Positions 9,195 to 17,829 of a stretch of 64,000 nt of DNA are shown here, one piece after another (position 1 is the first letter of the stretch; every line of letters starts with the position of its first letter). The stretch covers positions 558,245 to 622,244 of the forward strand of contig DEHZ01000010.1 of NCBI GenBank assembly GCA_002352205.1, read 5' to 3'. A program made the position numbers and the translations under genes. Below the pieces are notes generated by a model. It searched no databases. It had not been told where the DNA came from and saw only the letters and a list, made by a program, of their open reading frames with translations. The stretch comes from Flavobacterium sp. UBA2787 (lineage in GTDB: Bacteria; Bacteroidota; Bacteroidia; Flavobacteriales; Flavobacteriaceae).

Positions 9195-9306
9195 TAGCCC
9201 CGATTGCAGTGGAAATCATCTTTGGCAAAGTTAAAAACTTTGCCAAAGATATTGGAACGGAAAGCGGGAAAATGGATTGCTGAAAAAGCCCGAGCCATTC
9301 GCTTCT
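9195..9306 (+). repeat. Structured dispersed repeat, copy A
   Basis: Starts TAGCCCCGATTGCAGTGGAAATC, contains a perfect 14-bp hairpin (ATCTTTGGCAAAGT at 9218-9231 with its complement at 9237-9250) and ends with a conserved block that includes TTGGAACGGAAAGCGGGAAA and GCCCGAGCCATTCGC. The same order of blocks is found inverted at 53290-53398 and, more diverged, at 34901-35006. Only the hairpin sequence differs between copies while its ability to fold is kept. Confidence 0.75.
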
Positions 9307-9342
9307 GAAAAAAGTTGTCCGTTGTCTGTTATCCGATATCCG

Positions 9343-9669
9343 TTATCTGTTGAACATATCCATTCCCGGGATGTTTGGCATGCCGTCTTTGGCGACTGCG
9401 GCGAGTTCTGTTTCGTTTACGTTGGTTGCTTTTTCGATGGCTTTGTTCATAACCAAAATCAAATAATCTTCTAATTGCTCTTTGTCTTCGAGCAAAGTGG
9501 GGTGAACGGCGATTGATTTTATCGTGCGATTTGCGGTTAACGTTACCTTTAAAAGCCCGTCATTGCTTTGTTCGTCTATCAAAACGTGGTCTAAACGTTT
9601 TTTAGTTTCTTCGATTTTTTGTTGGGTTTCTTTAAGTTTTCCCATCATTCCCATTAGGTCTCCAAACAT
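9343..9669 (-). CDS. YbaB/EbfC-family nucleoid-associated protein
   Basis: 108 residues, full length for the family. It is a small dimeric DNA-binding protein with a tweezer-like fold, often encoded beside recombination genes but not here. The N-terminal helix is [20 protein letters not shown]. The central strand region is [20 protein letters not shown]. The Met/Gly-rich C-terminal tail ([11 protein letters not shown]) is typical of Bacteroidota members. It is divergent from the oligopeptidase gene, with a perfect -7 element on its own strand in the shared gap. Confidence 0.88.
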   Translation of the reverse strand: MFGDLMGMMGKLKETQQKIEETKKRLDHVLIDEQSNDGLLKVTLTANRTIKSIAVHPTLLEDKEQLEDYLILVMNKAIEKATNVNETELAAVAKDGMPNIPGMDMFNR

Positions 9670-9694
9670 GTTAATAATTTTTATGGTTATTGAA

Positions 9695-9723
9695 TTGCAA
9701 ATGTAGTATATTGCATAGTTTTG
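9695..9723 (+). promoter_or_regulatory. Promoter of the oligopeptidase B-like gene
   Basis: TTG at 9695-9697, an 18-bp spacer, then TAGTTTTG at 9716-9723, a perfect TAnnTTTG. Transcription would start about 10 bp before the ATG at 9740, giving a very short leader. It overlaps the oppositely oriented -7 element of the neighbouring gene. Confidence 0.6.
9698..9705 (-). promoter_or_regulatory. Promoter -7 element of the YbaB/EbfC gene
   Basis: TACATTTG on the minus strand matches TAnnTTTG exactly and lies about 29 bp before the ATG. The upstream -33 segment is TTTA at 20 bp spacing. Confidence 0.55.
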
Positions 9724-9739
9724 AGTAAATAAATTTTTT

Positions 9740-11872
9740 ATGAATAAATGGTTATCGTTAAGTTTTGTTTGTGTTATTTTTGCAACTTCTTGTCAAAAAA
9801 AAGAAGCTAATATGTCAGAAAATATAGTGCCGCCAATGGCTGCAAAAAAAGATACTGTTCTTGAAAAACACGGTGATAAACGAGTAGATCCGTATTATTG
9901 GTTGAATGATCGAGAAAATCCGGAAGTGATTCAGTATCTGAAAGATGAGAATGAGTATTATCAAAAAATGACGGCTCACACGCAGGCTTTTCAGAAAGAT
10001 TTGTTTGAGGAAATGAAGTCAAGAATTAAGGAAGATGATGAGTCGGTTCCGTATTTGTACAATGGTTACTATTACATTGTGAAGTATGAAACTGGTAAAG
10101 AATATCCGATTTATTCGAGAAAAAAGGGAAGTTTGACTGCCAAAGAAGAGATTTTGTTTGATTGTAATGAAATGGCAAAAGGACAATCTTATTTTAATTT
10201 AGGCGGATTGAATGTGAGTGAGGACAACAAATTGGCTTCGTTTGCGACGGATTTAACCGGAAGAAGAATTTATACGATTCAAGTTAAAAACTTGGAAACC
10301 GGTGAAATTTTGGCTGATAAAATTGAAAATGTGTCCGGTTCTGCAGTTTGGGCAAATGATAACAAGACGTTGTTTTATTCGAGTAAAGATAAAGTTACGT
10401 TGCGTTCGGATAAAATTCACAAACATGTTTTGGGTGCTGATGTAAAAAAGGCTGAGTTGGTTTATTTTGAAAAAGATGAAACATTCAACATTTATATTGC
10501 AAAAACAAAATCTAAAAAATTCTTAGTTATCAACAGTAGTAGTACGTTGACGTCGGAATTTCAGTTTTTGGATGCGAATAAACCGGCGGAAAAATTTAAA
10601 GTGTTTCATCCTCGAACTAGAGGTTTGGAATACAATATTTCGCATTTTGACAATCATTTTTATATTGTGACGAATAAAGATAATTCGACCAATTTTAAGG
10701 TGATGAAAACTCCGGATACGGCGACAACATCTGATAATTGGGTAGATGTGATTCCGCACAATGATGCTGTTTTGATTGAAGGAATTGAGATATTCAGAAA
10801 TTATTTGGTGGTGGAAGAGCGTTCAAATGGTTTGAATAAAATTCGCATTATGCCTTGGGATGGAAGTGGTGAGTATTATTTGCCATTTGAAATTGAAACT
10901 TATTCGGCTTATGTGGGAACGAATGTTGATTTTGATACAGAAATTTTGAGATATGGTTATCAATCGTTGGCCACGCCATCTTCTATAATTGATTTTAATA
11001 TGCGAACCAAAACCAAGCAAGTGATGAAAGAACAAGCTGTTTTGGGGGGAAAGTTTGATAAAAACAATTATAAAGAAGAACGCGTTTGGGCTACGGCGAC
11101 GGATGGTACAAAAATCCCGATTTCGTTGGTTTATCGCAAAGAAGTGAAAAAAGACGGAAATAATCCGTTATTGCAATATGCTTATGGTTCGTATGGTCAT
11201 TCGATGGAACCCAATTTTGATTCTACGATTTTAAGTTTATTAGATAGAGGTTTTATTTATGCGATTGCTCACATTCGTGGGGGAGAAGATATGGGGCGTC
11301 AATGGTATGAAGATGGAAAATTATTGAAAAAGAAAAATACGTTTACCGATTTTATTGATTGTTCAAAGTTTTTGATTGATCAAAAATATACCAATCCTAA
11401 AAAATTATATGCTCAAGGTGGTTCTGCAGGAGGATTATTGATGGGTGCGGTGGTGAATATGGCTCCGGAATTATACAATGGGGTGATTGCGGCAGTTCCT
11501 TTTGTAGATGTGGTAACGACGATGTTGGATGAAACGATTCCGTTGACCACCGGAGAGTATGATGAGTGGGGAAATCCGAATGACAAAGAATATTATGATT
11601 ATATGAAATCGTATTCGCCCTATGACAATTTAAAAGCACAAGATTATCCGAATATGTTGGTTACCACCGGATTACACGATTCTCAGGTGCAATATTGGGA
11701 ACCAGCGAAGTGGGTGGCCAAATTACGGACAATAAAAACTGATAAAAATTTATTATTTTTAGATACAAACATGGATGCGGGGCACGGTGGGGCTTCAGGA
11801 AGATTTGAAGCTTTAAAAGAGCTCGCAAAAGAGTTTAGTTTCCTTTTAGACTTAGAAGGAATTGAAAAGTAA
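9740..11872 (+). CDS. Oligopeptidase B-like S9 serine peptidase, predicted lipoprotein
   Basis: 710 residues. Residues 1-18 form a lipoprotein signal ending in the lipobox ATSC (Cys18), so the enzyme is probably membrane anchored in the periplasm. Residues about 80-430 form the seven-bladed propeller that limits access to short peptides. The catalytic alpha/beta hydrolase domain follows. GGSAGG gives the nucleophile Ser562, HDSQV gives Asp647 and GHGG gives His682. The [17 protein letters not shown] block is typical of the S9A oligopeptidase B group, which cleaves after basic residues. Prolyl oligopeptidase is the alternative call, but the length and the GGEDMGR block favour oligopeptidase B. 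Confidence 0.88.
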   Translation: MNKWLSLSFVCVIFATSCQKKEANMSENIVPPMAAKKDTVLEKHGDKRVDPYYWLNDRENPEVIQYLKDENEYYQKMTAHTQAFQKDLFEEMKSRIKEDDESVPYLYNGYYYIVKYETGKEYPIYSRKKGSLTAKEEILFDCNEMAKGQSYFNLGGLNVSEDNKLASFATDLTGRRIYTIQVKNLETGEILADKIENVSGSAVWANDNKTLFYSSKDKVTLRSDKIHKHVLGADVKKAELVYFEKDETFNIYIAKTKSKKFLVINSSSTLTSEFQFLDANKPAEKFKVFHPRTRGLEYNISHFDNHFYIVTNKDNSTNFKVMKTPDTATTSDNWVDVIPHNDAVLIEGIEIFRNYLVVEERSNGLNKIRIMPWDGSGEYYLPFEIETYSAYVGTNVDFDTEILRYGYQSLATPSSIIDFNMRTKTKQVMKEQAVLGGKFDKNNYKEERVWATATDGTKIPISLVYRKEVKKDGNNPLLQYAYGSYGHSMEPNFDSTILSLLDRGFIYAIAHIRGGEDMGRQWYEDGKLLKKKNTFTDFIDCSKFLIDQKYTNPKKLYAQGGSAGGLLMGAVVNMAPELYNGVIAAVPFVDVVTTMLDETIPLTTGEYDEWGNPNDKEYYDYMKSYSPYDNLKAQDYPNMLVTTGLHDSQVQYWEPAKWVAKLRTIKTDKNLLFLDTNMDAGHGGASGRFEALKELAKEFSFLLDLEGIEK

Positions 11873-11948
11873 AAATTTTTTTTATAAATTTGCAAGGTTT
11901 TAAGGTTTCCAAAAACAAGAGAAGTTTGCCTTGACTAACATATTTTTT

Positions 11949-12989
11949 ATGAAAGAACAGATAAAAGCTTATAATAGTGTATTGGATTTAATTGGGAATA
12001 CACCATTAATTAAACTCAATAGAATCACGGAGAATTTAGAAGGTAATTTTTATGCAAAGGTTGAATCATTCAACCCCGGTCATTCTACCAAAGACAGAAT
12101 TGCTCTTTATATTATTGAAGAAGCTGAAAGGCAAGGAATTCTTTCTCCAGGCGATACCATCATAGAAACTACTTCCGGTAACACAGGGTTTAGTTTAGCT
12201 ATGGTGAGTATCATCAAAGGATACAACTGTATTTTAGCAGTGAGTTCAAAATCATCACGGGATAAAATTGATATGTTGCGTAGTATGGGAGCAAAAGTAT
12301 ATGTTTGTCCAGCTCATGTGTCTGCCGATGATGAACGTTCTTACTACAATGTTGCAAAACGTTTACACGAAGAAACAAAAGGTTCAATTTATATCAATCA
12401 ATATTTTAATCAGTTAAATATTGATGCTCACTACAAAACTACAGGTCCGGAAATTTGGGAACAAACAGGCGGACAAATTACTCACTTAATTGCTTGTAGC
12501 GGAACCGGCGGAACCTTATCAGGTGCTGCAAAATTTTTGAAAGAAAAAAATCCAAATATTAGAATTTTAGGTGTTGATGCGTATGGTTCTGTGTTGAAAA
12601 AATACCACGAAACCAAAGAATTTGATAACGAAGAAATTTATCCTTACCGAATTGAAGGTTTGGGTAAAAACTTAATTCCTACTGCAACAGATTTCGATAT
12701 AATTGATAAATTTATCAAAGTTACTGACGAAGAAAGTGCTCATACAACCAGAGAGATTGCTGTGAAAGAAGGTTTATTTGTTGGTTATACTTCCGGTGCA
12801 GTAGTGCAAGCTATCAGACAATTTGCCGAAGAAGGCGAATTTGATGTCAATTCCAACGTTATTGCAATTTTTCCGGATCACGGATCACGATACATGAGTA
12901 AAGTGTTTAGCGATGATTGGATGAGCGAGCAAGGCTTCTTTGACAGTGTAAATATGGAAGAAGTTCAGAAAATAGAATTTATTAAGTAA
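11949..12989 (+). CDS. Cystathionine beta-synthase/cysteine synthase-family PLP enzyme
   Basis: 346 residues from the ATG at 11949; an upstream TTG at 11931 is in frame but less likely. It is a fold type II PLP enzyme that condenses an activated serine with a thiol. [11 protein letters not shown] places the Schiff-base Lys48. TSGNTG (75-80) and SGTGGT are the substrate and phosphate loops. The [12 protein letters not shown] segment and a C-terminus without CBS domains match the short bacterial cystathionine beta-synthases rather than CysK, but cysteine synthase activity is possible. It is monocistronic and closed by a hairpin terminator at 13002-13032. Confidence 0.85.
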   Translation: MKEQIKAYNSVLDLIGNTPLIKLNRITENLEGNFYAKVESFNPGHSTKDRIALYIIEEAERQGILSPGDTIIETTSGNTGFSLAMVSIIKGYNCILAVSSKSSRDKIDMLRSMGAKVYVCPAHVSADDERSYYNVAKRLHEETKGSIYINQYFNQLNIDAHYKTTGPEIWEQTGGQITHLIACSGTGGTLSGAAKFLKEKNPNIRILGVDAYGSVLKKYHETKEFDNEEIYPYRIEGLGKNLIPTATDFDIIDKFIKVTDEESAHTTREIAVKEGLFVGYTSGAVVQAIRQFAEEGEFDVNSNVIAIFPDHGSRYMSKVFSDDWMSEQGFFDSVNMEEVQKIEFIK

Positions 12990-13001
12990 TATAGAATATA
13001 G

Positions 13002-13032
13002 AAAACTCCAAGCTTTTAACTTGGAGTTTTTT
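13002..13032 (+). terminator. Rho-independent terminator after the cystathionine beta-synthase-like gene
   Basis: AAAACTCCAAG, a short loop, CTTGGAGTTTTTT. The 11-bp stem is perfect and followed by a T run. It may also serve the convergent hydrolase gene, since the complement carries A/T on both sides. Confidence 0.85.
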
Positions 13033-13043
13033 ATGCTTTGAGT

Positions 13044-13988
13044 TTACGGTTCTAAAAACGTAATCATTTTTTGATTAACTACTTCAGGTTGATCAATGGT
13101 TAAAAAATGACCGGCATTTTCAATAGTAACCATTTCACCTTTAGGTAAGAGTTCGTTCCCTTTTTCTAAACTCTTTTGAGAATTTACAATATCATGATCA
13201 CCAATCATGATTAATACAGGAATTGTAATCTTTTCAATTTCTTCTTTTGAAAAAGGTTGCATTTGTATAAAACTCATATTTGTTTTTGCAAATTTGTTAG
13301 CTAAAAAAAATTGATTCTTATAAATTGGATGAATTTTTTCAGGATAGAAAGCAAAAGCATTCAACGTTTTTTCTAATTTTTTCTTATTCGGAAAAAGTTT
13401 AAACATCAAAGCCGAAGAAGCTTTATGCATTTTATCTAAATTTTCCAATGTTTGTGCCGGACTCAACAAAACCATTTTGGAGATAATATGATTATCCTGA
13501 GAAGCCAATAATGTTGCCAACCAACCTCCACGAGAAGCACCTACAATTTTTATTTTTTTTAAATCATAATGTGTAAAGATTTCATTGTACCAAGCGATAG
13601 TTTCTTCTTTTGAAATAGTTTCTCCACACGAAACAGATTTGCCTGGTTCCATCAAAAAATCGATGGCATACACACGATGATTCTTTGATAAAGCTTTGAT
13701 GTTGGGATACCACATGGTTGAACTGGCATCCATACCGTGTAATAAAACGAGCGGTTCTGCATTTTTTGGTCCACTAATAATAACATGTGCAGTTCCGTAA
13801 CTTGTAGTAATATTTTCTTCTTGAAAGGAAATTTTCCAGAGCTTTAACGTTTCATTATAAGCTTTGATATATTTTGTTCGATCTTCTTTTTTTCGAAAAA
13901 CATAATCGTCGATGCTAGTTCCTTTTTGACTATTACATCCTGACAAAAAAGTTATAATTATGAATAAAACAGAATAATATTTTAACAT
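13044..13988 (-). CDS. Alpha/beta hydrolase, predicted lipoprotein
   Basis: 314 residues. The signal peptide ends in a lipobox at Cys18 (FLSGC). The fold is a standard alpha/beta hydrolase: oxyanion loop LLHGMDASS (83-90), nucleophile elbow GASRGGW with Ser152, acid GDHD with Asp266, and His294 in NAGHF. The substrate is unknown; similar lipoproteins are annotated as esterases. It lies 80 bp downstream of thrB on the same strand, in the place where thrC is often found, but has nothing visible to do with threonine synthesis. Confidence 0.82.
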   Translation of the reverse strand: MLKYYSVLFIIITFLSGCNSQKGTSIDDYVFRKKEDRTKYIKAYNETLKLWKISFQEENITTSYGTAHVIISGPKNAEPLVLLHGMDASSTMWYPNIKALSKNHRVYAIDFLMEPGKSVSCGETISKEETIAWYNEIFTHYDLKKIKIVGASRGGWLATLLASQDNHIISKMVLLSPAQTLENLDKMHKASSALMFKLFPNKKKLEKTLNAFAFYPEKIHPIYKNQFFLANKFAKTNMSFIQMQPFSKEEIEKITIPVLIMIGDHDIVNSQKSLEKGNELLPKGEMVTIENAGHFLTIDQPEVVNQKMITFLEP

Positions 13989-14068
13989 GTAGCCAATTTT
14001 GGTTTTGGCAAATTTAGGGATTTAAATTACAAGAAAAGGTTAAACAATTTTAATTATCCGAAAAGAAA

Positions 14069-14992
14069 TTATTTCAGTTTAGTAACACCATTGTCACAAA
14101 CTTTTGATATATAAACGTCAAATCCAATTCCGGTTTTCAAATAGACTTCTTTAATTTTATTACCCACATTTTCAGATGTTTGAATACCTTTACTCAATGC
14201 ATAAATTGAAGGTCCTGAACCGGAAATTCCGCAACCCAACGCACCGTTTTCTAAAGCCACTTTTTTAACAGTATCAAATTCAGGAATTAAGTTTTTTCGA
14301 TAGGGTTCGGCTACAATATCTTGCAAACAACGACCCATTAAAGCATAATCTTCGGTATATAATCCGCTAATAAATCCGCCTAAATTTCCCCATTGTGTAA
14401 TGGCTGTTTTTAGCGGAATTTCTTTTGGTAAAACTTTCCTTGCTTCAGAAGTTTTTATTTCAATATGCGGATGAATAATGGTCACATACAAATCCTTTGG
14501 ACTATTTATTTTGATGACTTCCAACGGGTCATAACCTCGAACTAACGTAAATCCGCCCAAAATTGCCGGAGCGACATTATCGGCGTGATAACTTCCACTG
14601 GCCAAAAATTCACCCTCCATTGCAAACGGAATTAAATCTTTCCGATGCAAAGGGTTTCCTAATAACTCATTGATTCCTACTACAACTCCGGCTGCACTTG
14701 CGGCACTACTACCAATTCCACTTCCGGCTTTGATTTTTTTATGGATTTCAATTTCAAATCCGAATTCTAAATCCAAGTGGTTTAACATTGCCAATCCGGA
14801 AACACCAGCTACATTTTTATTAGTTTCCAAAGGCAAATCGGCTCCGGTTATTTTGGTAATTCGGATTCCTTTTTCATCGCTTTTACGAATAATCATTTCG
14901 TCGCCAATGCCTTCTAAACACAAACCTAACACATCAAATCCACAGGATAAGTTGGCTACGGTGGCGGGGCAGAATATTTTTATTTGGTTCAT
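14069..14992 (-). CDS. thrB: Homoserine kinase
   Basis: 307 residues, normal length. GHMP-fold kinase that phosphorylates homoserine in threonine synthesis. The N-terminus IKIFCPATVANLSCGFDVLG and the P-loop-like KIKAGSGIGSSAASAAG (about 85-101) are diagnostic. The C-terminal CGISGSGPSIYAL is the third GHMP motif. It follows thrA on the same strand after 120 bp that hold a long inverted repeat. No thrC is found in the window. Confidence 0.95.
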   Translation of the reverse strand: MNQIKIFCPATVANLSCGFDVLGLCLEGIGDEMIIRKSDEKGIRITKITGADLPLETNKNVAGVSGLAMLNHLDLEFGFEIEIHKKIKAGSGIGSSAASAAGVVVGINELLGNPLHRKDLIPFAMEGEFLASGSYHADNVAPAILGGFTLVRGYDPLEVIKINSPKDLYVTIIHPHIEIKTSEARKVLPKEIPLKTAITQWGNLGGFISGLYTEDYALMGRCLQDIVAEPYRKNLIPEFDTVKKVALENGALGCGISGSGPSIYALSKGIQTSENVGNKIKEVYLKTGIGFDVYISKVCDNGVTKLK

Positions 14993-15021
14993 TTTGTTAG
15001 GGTTTAAGTTTGTTTAAAATA

Positions 15022-15090
15022 GTTTAAATGGTTTAAAGTTGTTTGAATAGGTTAAATTAGCAGAAACCAACAACTTTAAACTATTTAAAC
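15022..15090. repeat. Inverted repeat between thrA and thrB
   Basis: GTTTAAATGGTTTAAAGTTGTT at 15022-15043 is complementary, with one mismatch, to 15069-15090. It would form a 22-bp stem in the thrA-thrB message. Both arms are built of the phrase GTTTAAA, which recurs across the whole gap. There is no T run after the arm on the minus strand that would make it a strong terminator. Confidence 0.7.
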
Positions 15091-15112
15091 AACATTAAAC
15101 TTTTAAACAATT

Positions 15113-17560
15113 CTATACATTTCCAATCCGAATCACATCCGCAAAAATACCAGAAGCAGTCACTGCTGCACCGGCACCGGCTCCTTTGATTATCAACGGT
15201 TGATCTACATAGCGATCGGTGAAAAATTCAACTATATTATCTTTTCCTTCCAAATTGTAAAACGGACTTTCCTTTGGAATAAATTGTAAACCAACACTGG
15301 CTTTTCCGTTATCGAATTTAGCAACAAATTTCAAACGACAATCTTTTTCTTTCGCTTCTTTCAATAAATTCTCAAAATGACTCGAGTGTTTGATTAAGGA
15401 TTTGAAAAAGTCGTCATTAGTTGTGGTTTCCATACATTCTTTTGGTAAAAACGAAATATTTTCAATGTCTTCCATTTCCATTTGATAACCGCTTTCGCGA
15501 ATAAGAATAAGAATTTTGCGAGCTACATCAACGCCACTTAAATCAATTTTTGGGTCGGGTTCGGTGAAACCTTGCACACCGGCTTCTTTCACAACATCGT
15601 GAAAAGTATAGGTTTCGCTAAAATTATTAAAAATAAAGTTTAAACTTCCTGATAAAACCGCTTGAATTTTATGAATTCGATCACCCGAAGCTATCAAATG
15701 TTTGAGCGTATCAATAATTGGTAAACCCGCACCTACATTCGTTTCAAACAAAAAGGGAGCATTGTATTTTCGCGATAAGCGTTTTAGATTCAAATAATTA
15801 TCATAGTCTGAAGAACAAGCAATTTTGTTGCATGTTACCACCGCAATATTTTTACGAAGATAATGTTCGTAGGTTTTAGAAACTTCAGTATTTGCCGTAA
15901 TATCAACAAAAATGCTATTGCGAAGATTAAGAGCTTTTGTTTTTTCAATAAAATCAGCTTTTGAAGCTTTTTCACCATTATCTAACGCTGTTTTCCAATC
16001 TTTTAATGAAATTCCTTCTTCATCAAAAACCATTTTTCTGGAATTGGAAAGTGCAATAACCCGCAGATTTATTTTTAAATTTTCCTTTAAGAATTTCTTT
16101 TGTTGATGAATTTGTTCTATGAATTTTTCGCCCACATTACCAACACCCATTACAAATAAATTTAACTGCTTGGTTTGTTCTTCAAAAAAGCGTTCGTGTA
16201 ATGTATTCAATGCTTTTTTTACATCATTTTCATTGATTACCACAGAAATGTTTCGCTCTGAAGCACCTTGAGCAATGGCACGAATATTTACATTATTTTT
16301 ACCTAAAGTACTAAACATTTTCCCACTAATTCCTTGGTGGTTTTTCATTTGTTCGCCTACCAAAGCCACGATGCATAAATCTTTTTCAACGATACACGGA
16401 TTTATCTTTTGCTGAGCAATTTCCAATTCAAAGATTTTATCAATTGAATTTTTTGCCAAATCCGCATCCGCATTCAAAATTCCGATACAAATGGAGTGTT
16501 CTGAAGAAGCTTGTGTGATAAAAATGACATTAATGGAATGATTAGATAATACTTCAAATAATCGTTTAGAAACTCCGGCAACACCTACCATTCCAGAACC
16601 TTCTAACGTTATTAAACTGATTTTATCGATATGCGAAATTCCTTTAATCGGATTTCCGTTCGGATTGGATTCAGAAGAAATAAACGTTCCAAAAGCTTCC
16701 GGTTCAAACGTATTTTTTATCCAAATCGGAATATTTCTACTCAAAACCGGTTGGATTGTAGGCGGATAAAGCACTTTTGCTCCAAAATGAGACAATTCCA
16801 TCGCTTCTTCGTAGGTGATTTTTTCAATCGGTTGAGCTTGCTTTACTATTTTCGGATTGGCTGTAAACATTCCGTTCACATCTGTCCAAATTTCAAGCTC
16901 TTTTACTTTTAAGGCTGCTGCTACAATTGCTGCGGTATAATCGGAACCACCACGGCCTAAAGTAGTCGTATTGTTGCTCATAGATGAAGCAATAAAACCG
17001 GGAATAACAATAACTTGAGCAGAATGATCGGAAAAATAATTACGAATATTTTTGTTTGTTATTTCAAAATAAACTTCAGCTTTTCCAAAATTATTATTGG
17101 TTTTAATGAGTTCTCGACTGTCTTTAAAACTGCTATTTGCTACTTTTTGTTTCATCGCTTCAGCAATTATGTAAGATGATAATAATTCACCAAAACTCAC
17201 AATCATATCTGAAGTACGAGCAGTCAATTCGCCTAATAAATAACAACCATCCAACAACGTTTCTAAATAGGAAATGTTCTTTTTACAATAATGTAATAAA
17301 GCTGTTTGTTCGTTTGCGGGAACTAATTCTTTAATGGCTTCGAGATGTTTTTTCTCAATTTGTAAAACAACATCGCGATACGAGTCATCTTTTGAAGCTG
17401 CTTTTTGAGCTGCTAACAAAAGTAAATCCGTTACACCACTAAAAGCAGAGACTGCCACGATAAGTTTATCTTCTTTTGATTTTTGTTCAACAATTTCGAG
17501 AACTAACTTTATATTTTGAGGATTGGCAACCGAAGTTCCGCCGAATTTTAATACCTTCAT
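15113..17560 (-). CDS. thrA: Bifunctional aspartate kinase/homoserine dehydrogenase
   Basis: 815 residues, the standard length of ThrA. The N-terminal aspartate kinase starts with MKVLKFGGTSVANPQN and contains TLGRGGSDYTAA. Two ACT domains follow (about 310-455) and are the site of threonine feedback in this family. The C-terminal homoserine dehydrogenase starts near 465 with the Rossmann motif VMGVGNVGEKF and contains VVTCNKIA and LSGSLNFIFN. It catalyses the first and third steps of the aspartate-to-threonine route. The 5' region is long and holds a short ORF with a Thr codon cluster (17638-17742), which suggests attenuation. Confidence 0.95.
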   Translation of the reverse strand: MKVLKFGGTSVANPQNIKLVLEIVEQKSKEDKLIVAVSAFSGVTDLLLLAAQKAASKDDSYRDVVLQIEKKHLEAIKELVPANEQTALLHYCKKNISYLETLLDGCYLLGELTARTSDMIVSFGELLSSYIIAEAMKQKVANSSFKDSRELIKTNNNFGKAEVYFEITNKNIRNYFSDHSAQVIVIPGFIASSMSNNTTTLGRGGSDYTAAIVAAALKVKELEIWTDVNGMFTANPKIVKQAQPIEKITYEEAMELSHFGAKVLYPPTIQPVLSRNIPIWIKNTFEPEAFGTFISSESNPNGNPIKGISHIDKISLITLEGSGMVGVAGVSKRLFEVLSNHSINVIFITQASSEHSICIGILNADADLAKNSIDKIFELEIAQQKINPCIVEKDLCIVALVGEQMKNHQGISGKMFSTLGKNNVNIRAIAQGASERNISVVINENDVKKALNTLHERFFEEQTKQLNLFVMGVGNVGEKFIEQIHQQKKFLKENLKINLRVIALSNSRKMVFDEEGISLKDWKTALDNGEKASKADFIEKTKALNLRNSIFVDITANTEVSKTYEHYLRKNIAVVTCNKIACSSDYDNYLNLKRLSRKYNAPFLFETNVGAGLPIIDTLKHLIASGDRIHKIQAVLSGSLNFIFNNFSETYTFHDVVKEAGVQGFTEPDPKIDLSGVDVARKILILIRESGYQMEMEDIENISFLPKECMETTTNDDFFKSLIKHSSHFENLLKEAKEKDCRLKFVAKFDNGKASVGLQFIPKESPFYNLEGKDNIVEFFTDRYVDQPLIIKGAGAGAAVTASGIFADVIRIGNV

Positions 17561-17637
17561 TTGATTATTTTTTACTGAAAAACATAGATTTTATTTTATT
17601 CTTTCGAATAAGCATAGATGCGGATGATATGTGAAAA

Positions 17638-17742
17638 TTATACCCCGAATGGGGTTGTTGTTGAAGAAGATGTGCCAAAAGAAAATCCGTTCAACGAATT
17701 GAAGGATGGATTTAAATAAAATATGTTCTTTTGTGATTTCAT
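17638..17742 (-). CDS. Candidate leader peptide of thrA, 34 codons with a Ser-Thr run
   Basis: On the minus strand, ATG at 17742 to TAA at 17638, ending 77 bp before thrA. The last part reads GTSSSTTTPFGV, so four of the last eleven residues are Thr, encoded ACA, ACA ACA ACC. The Thr codons run into a perfect small hairpin, ACCCC-ATTC-GGGGT (17641-17654). A second hairpin, TTATTC-GAAA-GAATAA, lies between the stop and thrA near 17597-17613. A -7 element sits directly upstream, so translation would begin almost at the transcript start. No strong T-run terminator is seen, so the switch may work in another way or not exist. The opposite strand also has a 33-codon ORF here (17618-17719), so one of the two is chance. 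Confidence 0.4.
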   Translation of the reverse strand: MKSQKNIFYLNPSFNSLNGFSFGTSSSTTTPFGV

Positions 17743-17748
17743 CTGAAA

Positions 17749-17756
17749 CAAATGTA
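17749..17756 (-). promoter_or_regulatory. Candidate -7 element for thrA
   Basis: TACATTTG on the minus strand is a perfect TAnnTTTG. It lies about 190 bp upstream of the thrA ATG. A long leader of this size is expected when expression is controlled inside the 5' region. The -33 segment is T-rich without a clear TTG. Confidence 0.5.
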
Positions 17757-17829
17757 ATAAATTTACCTTAAGAAAAAAGTAAATTTAAACTTTTACGAAT
17801 ACTTCAATAAACTTTCAAATCTGATATGG

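Noticed and set aside
9277..9474. 65-residue plus-strand ORF across the repeat and ybaB end
   Set aside because: It joins the end of a non-coding repeat to antisense of the YbaB/EbfC gene and has no protein-like features.
13044..13988. Threonine synthase position after thrB
   Set aside because: The gene downstream of thrB is an alpha/beta hydrolase lipoprotein with a full Ser-Asp-His triad, not ThrC.
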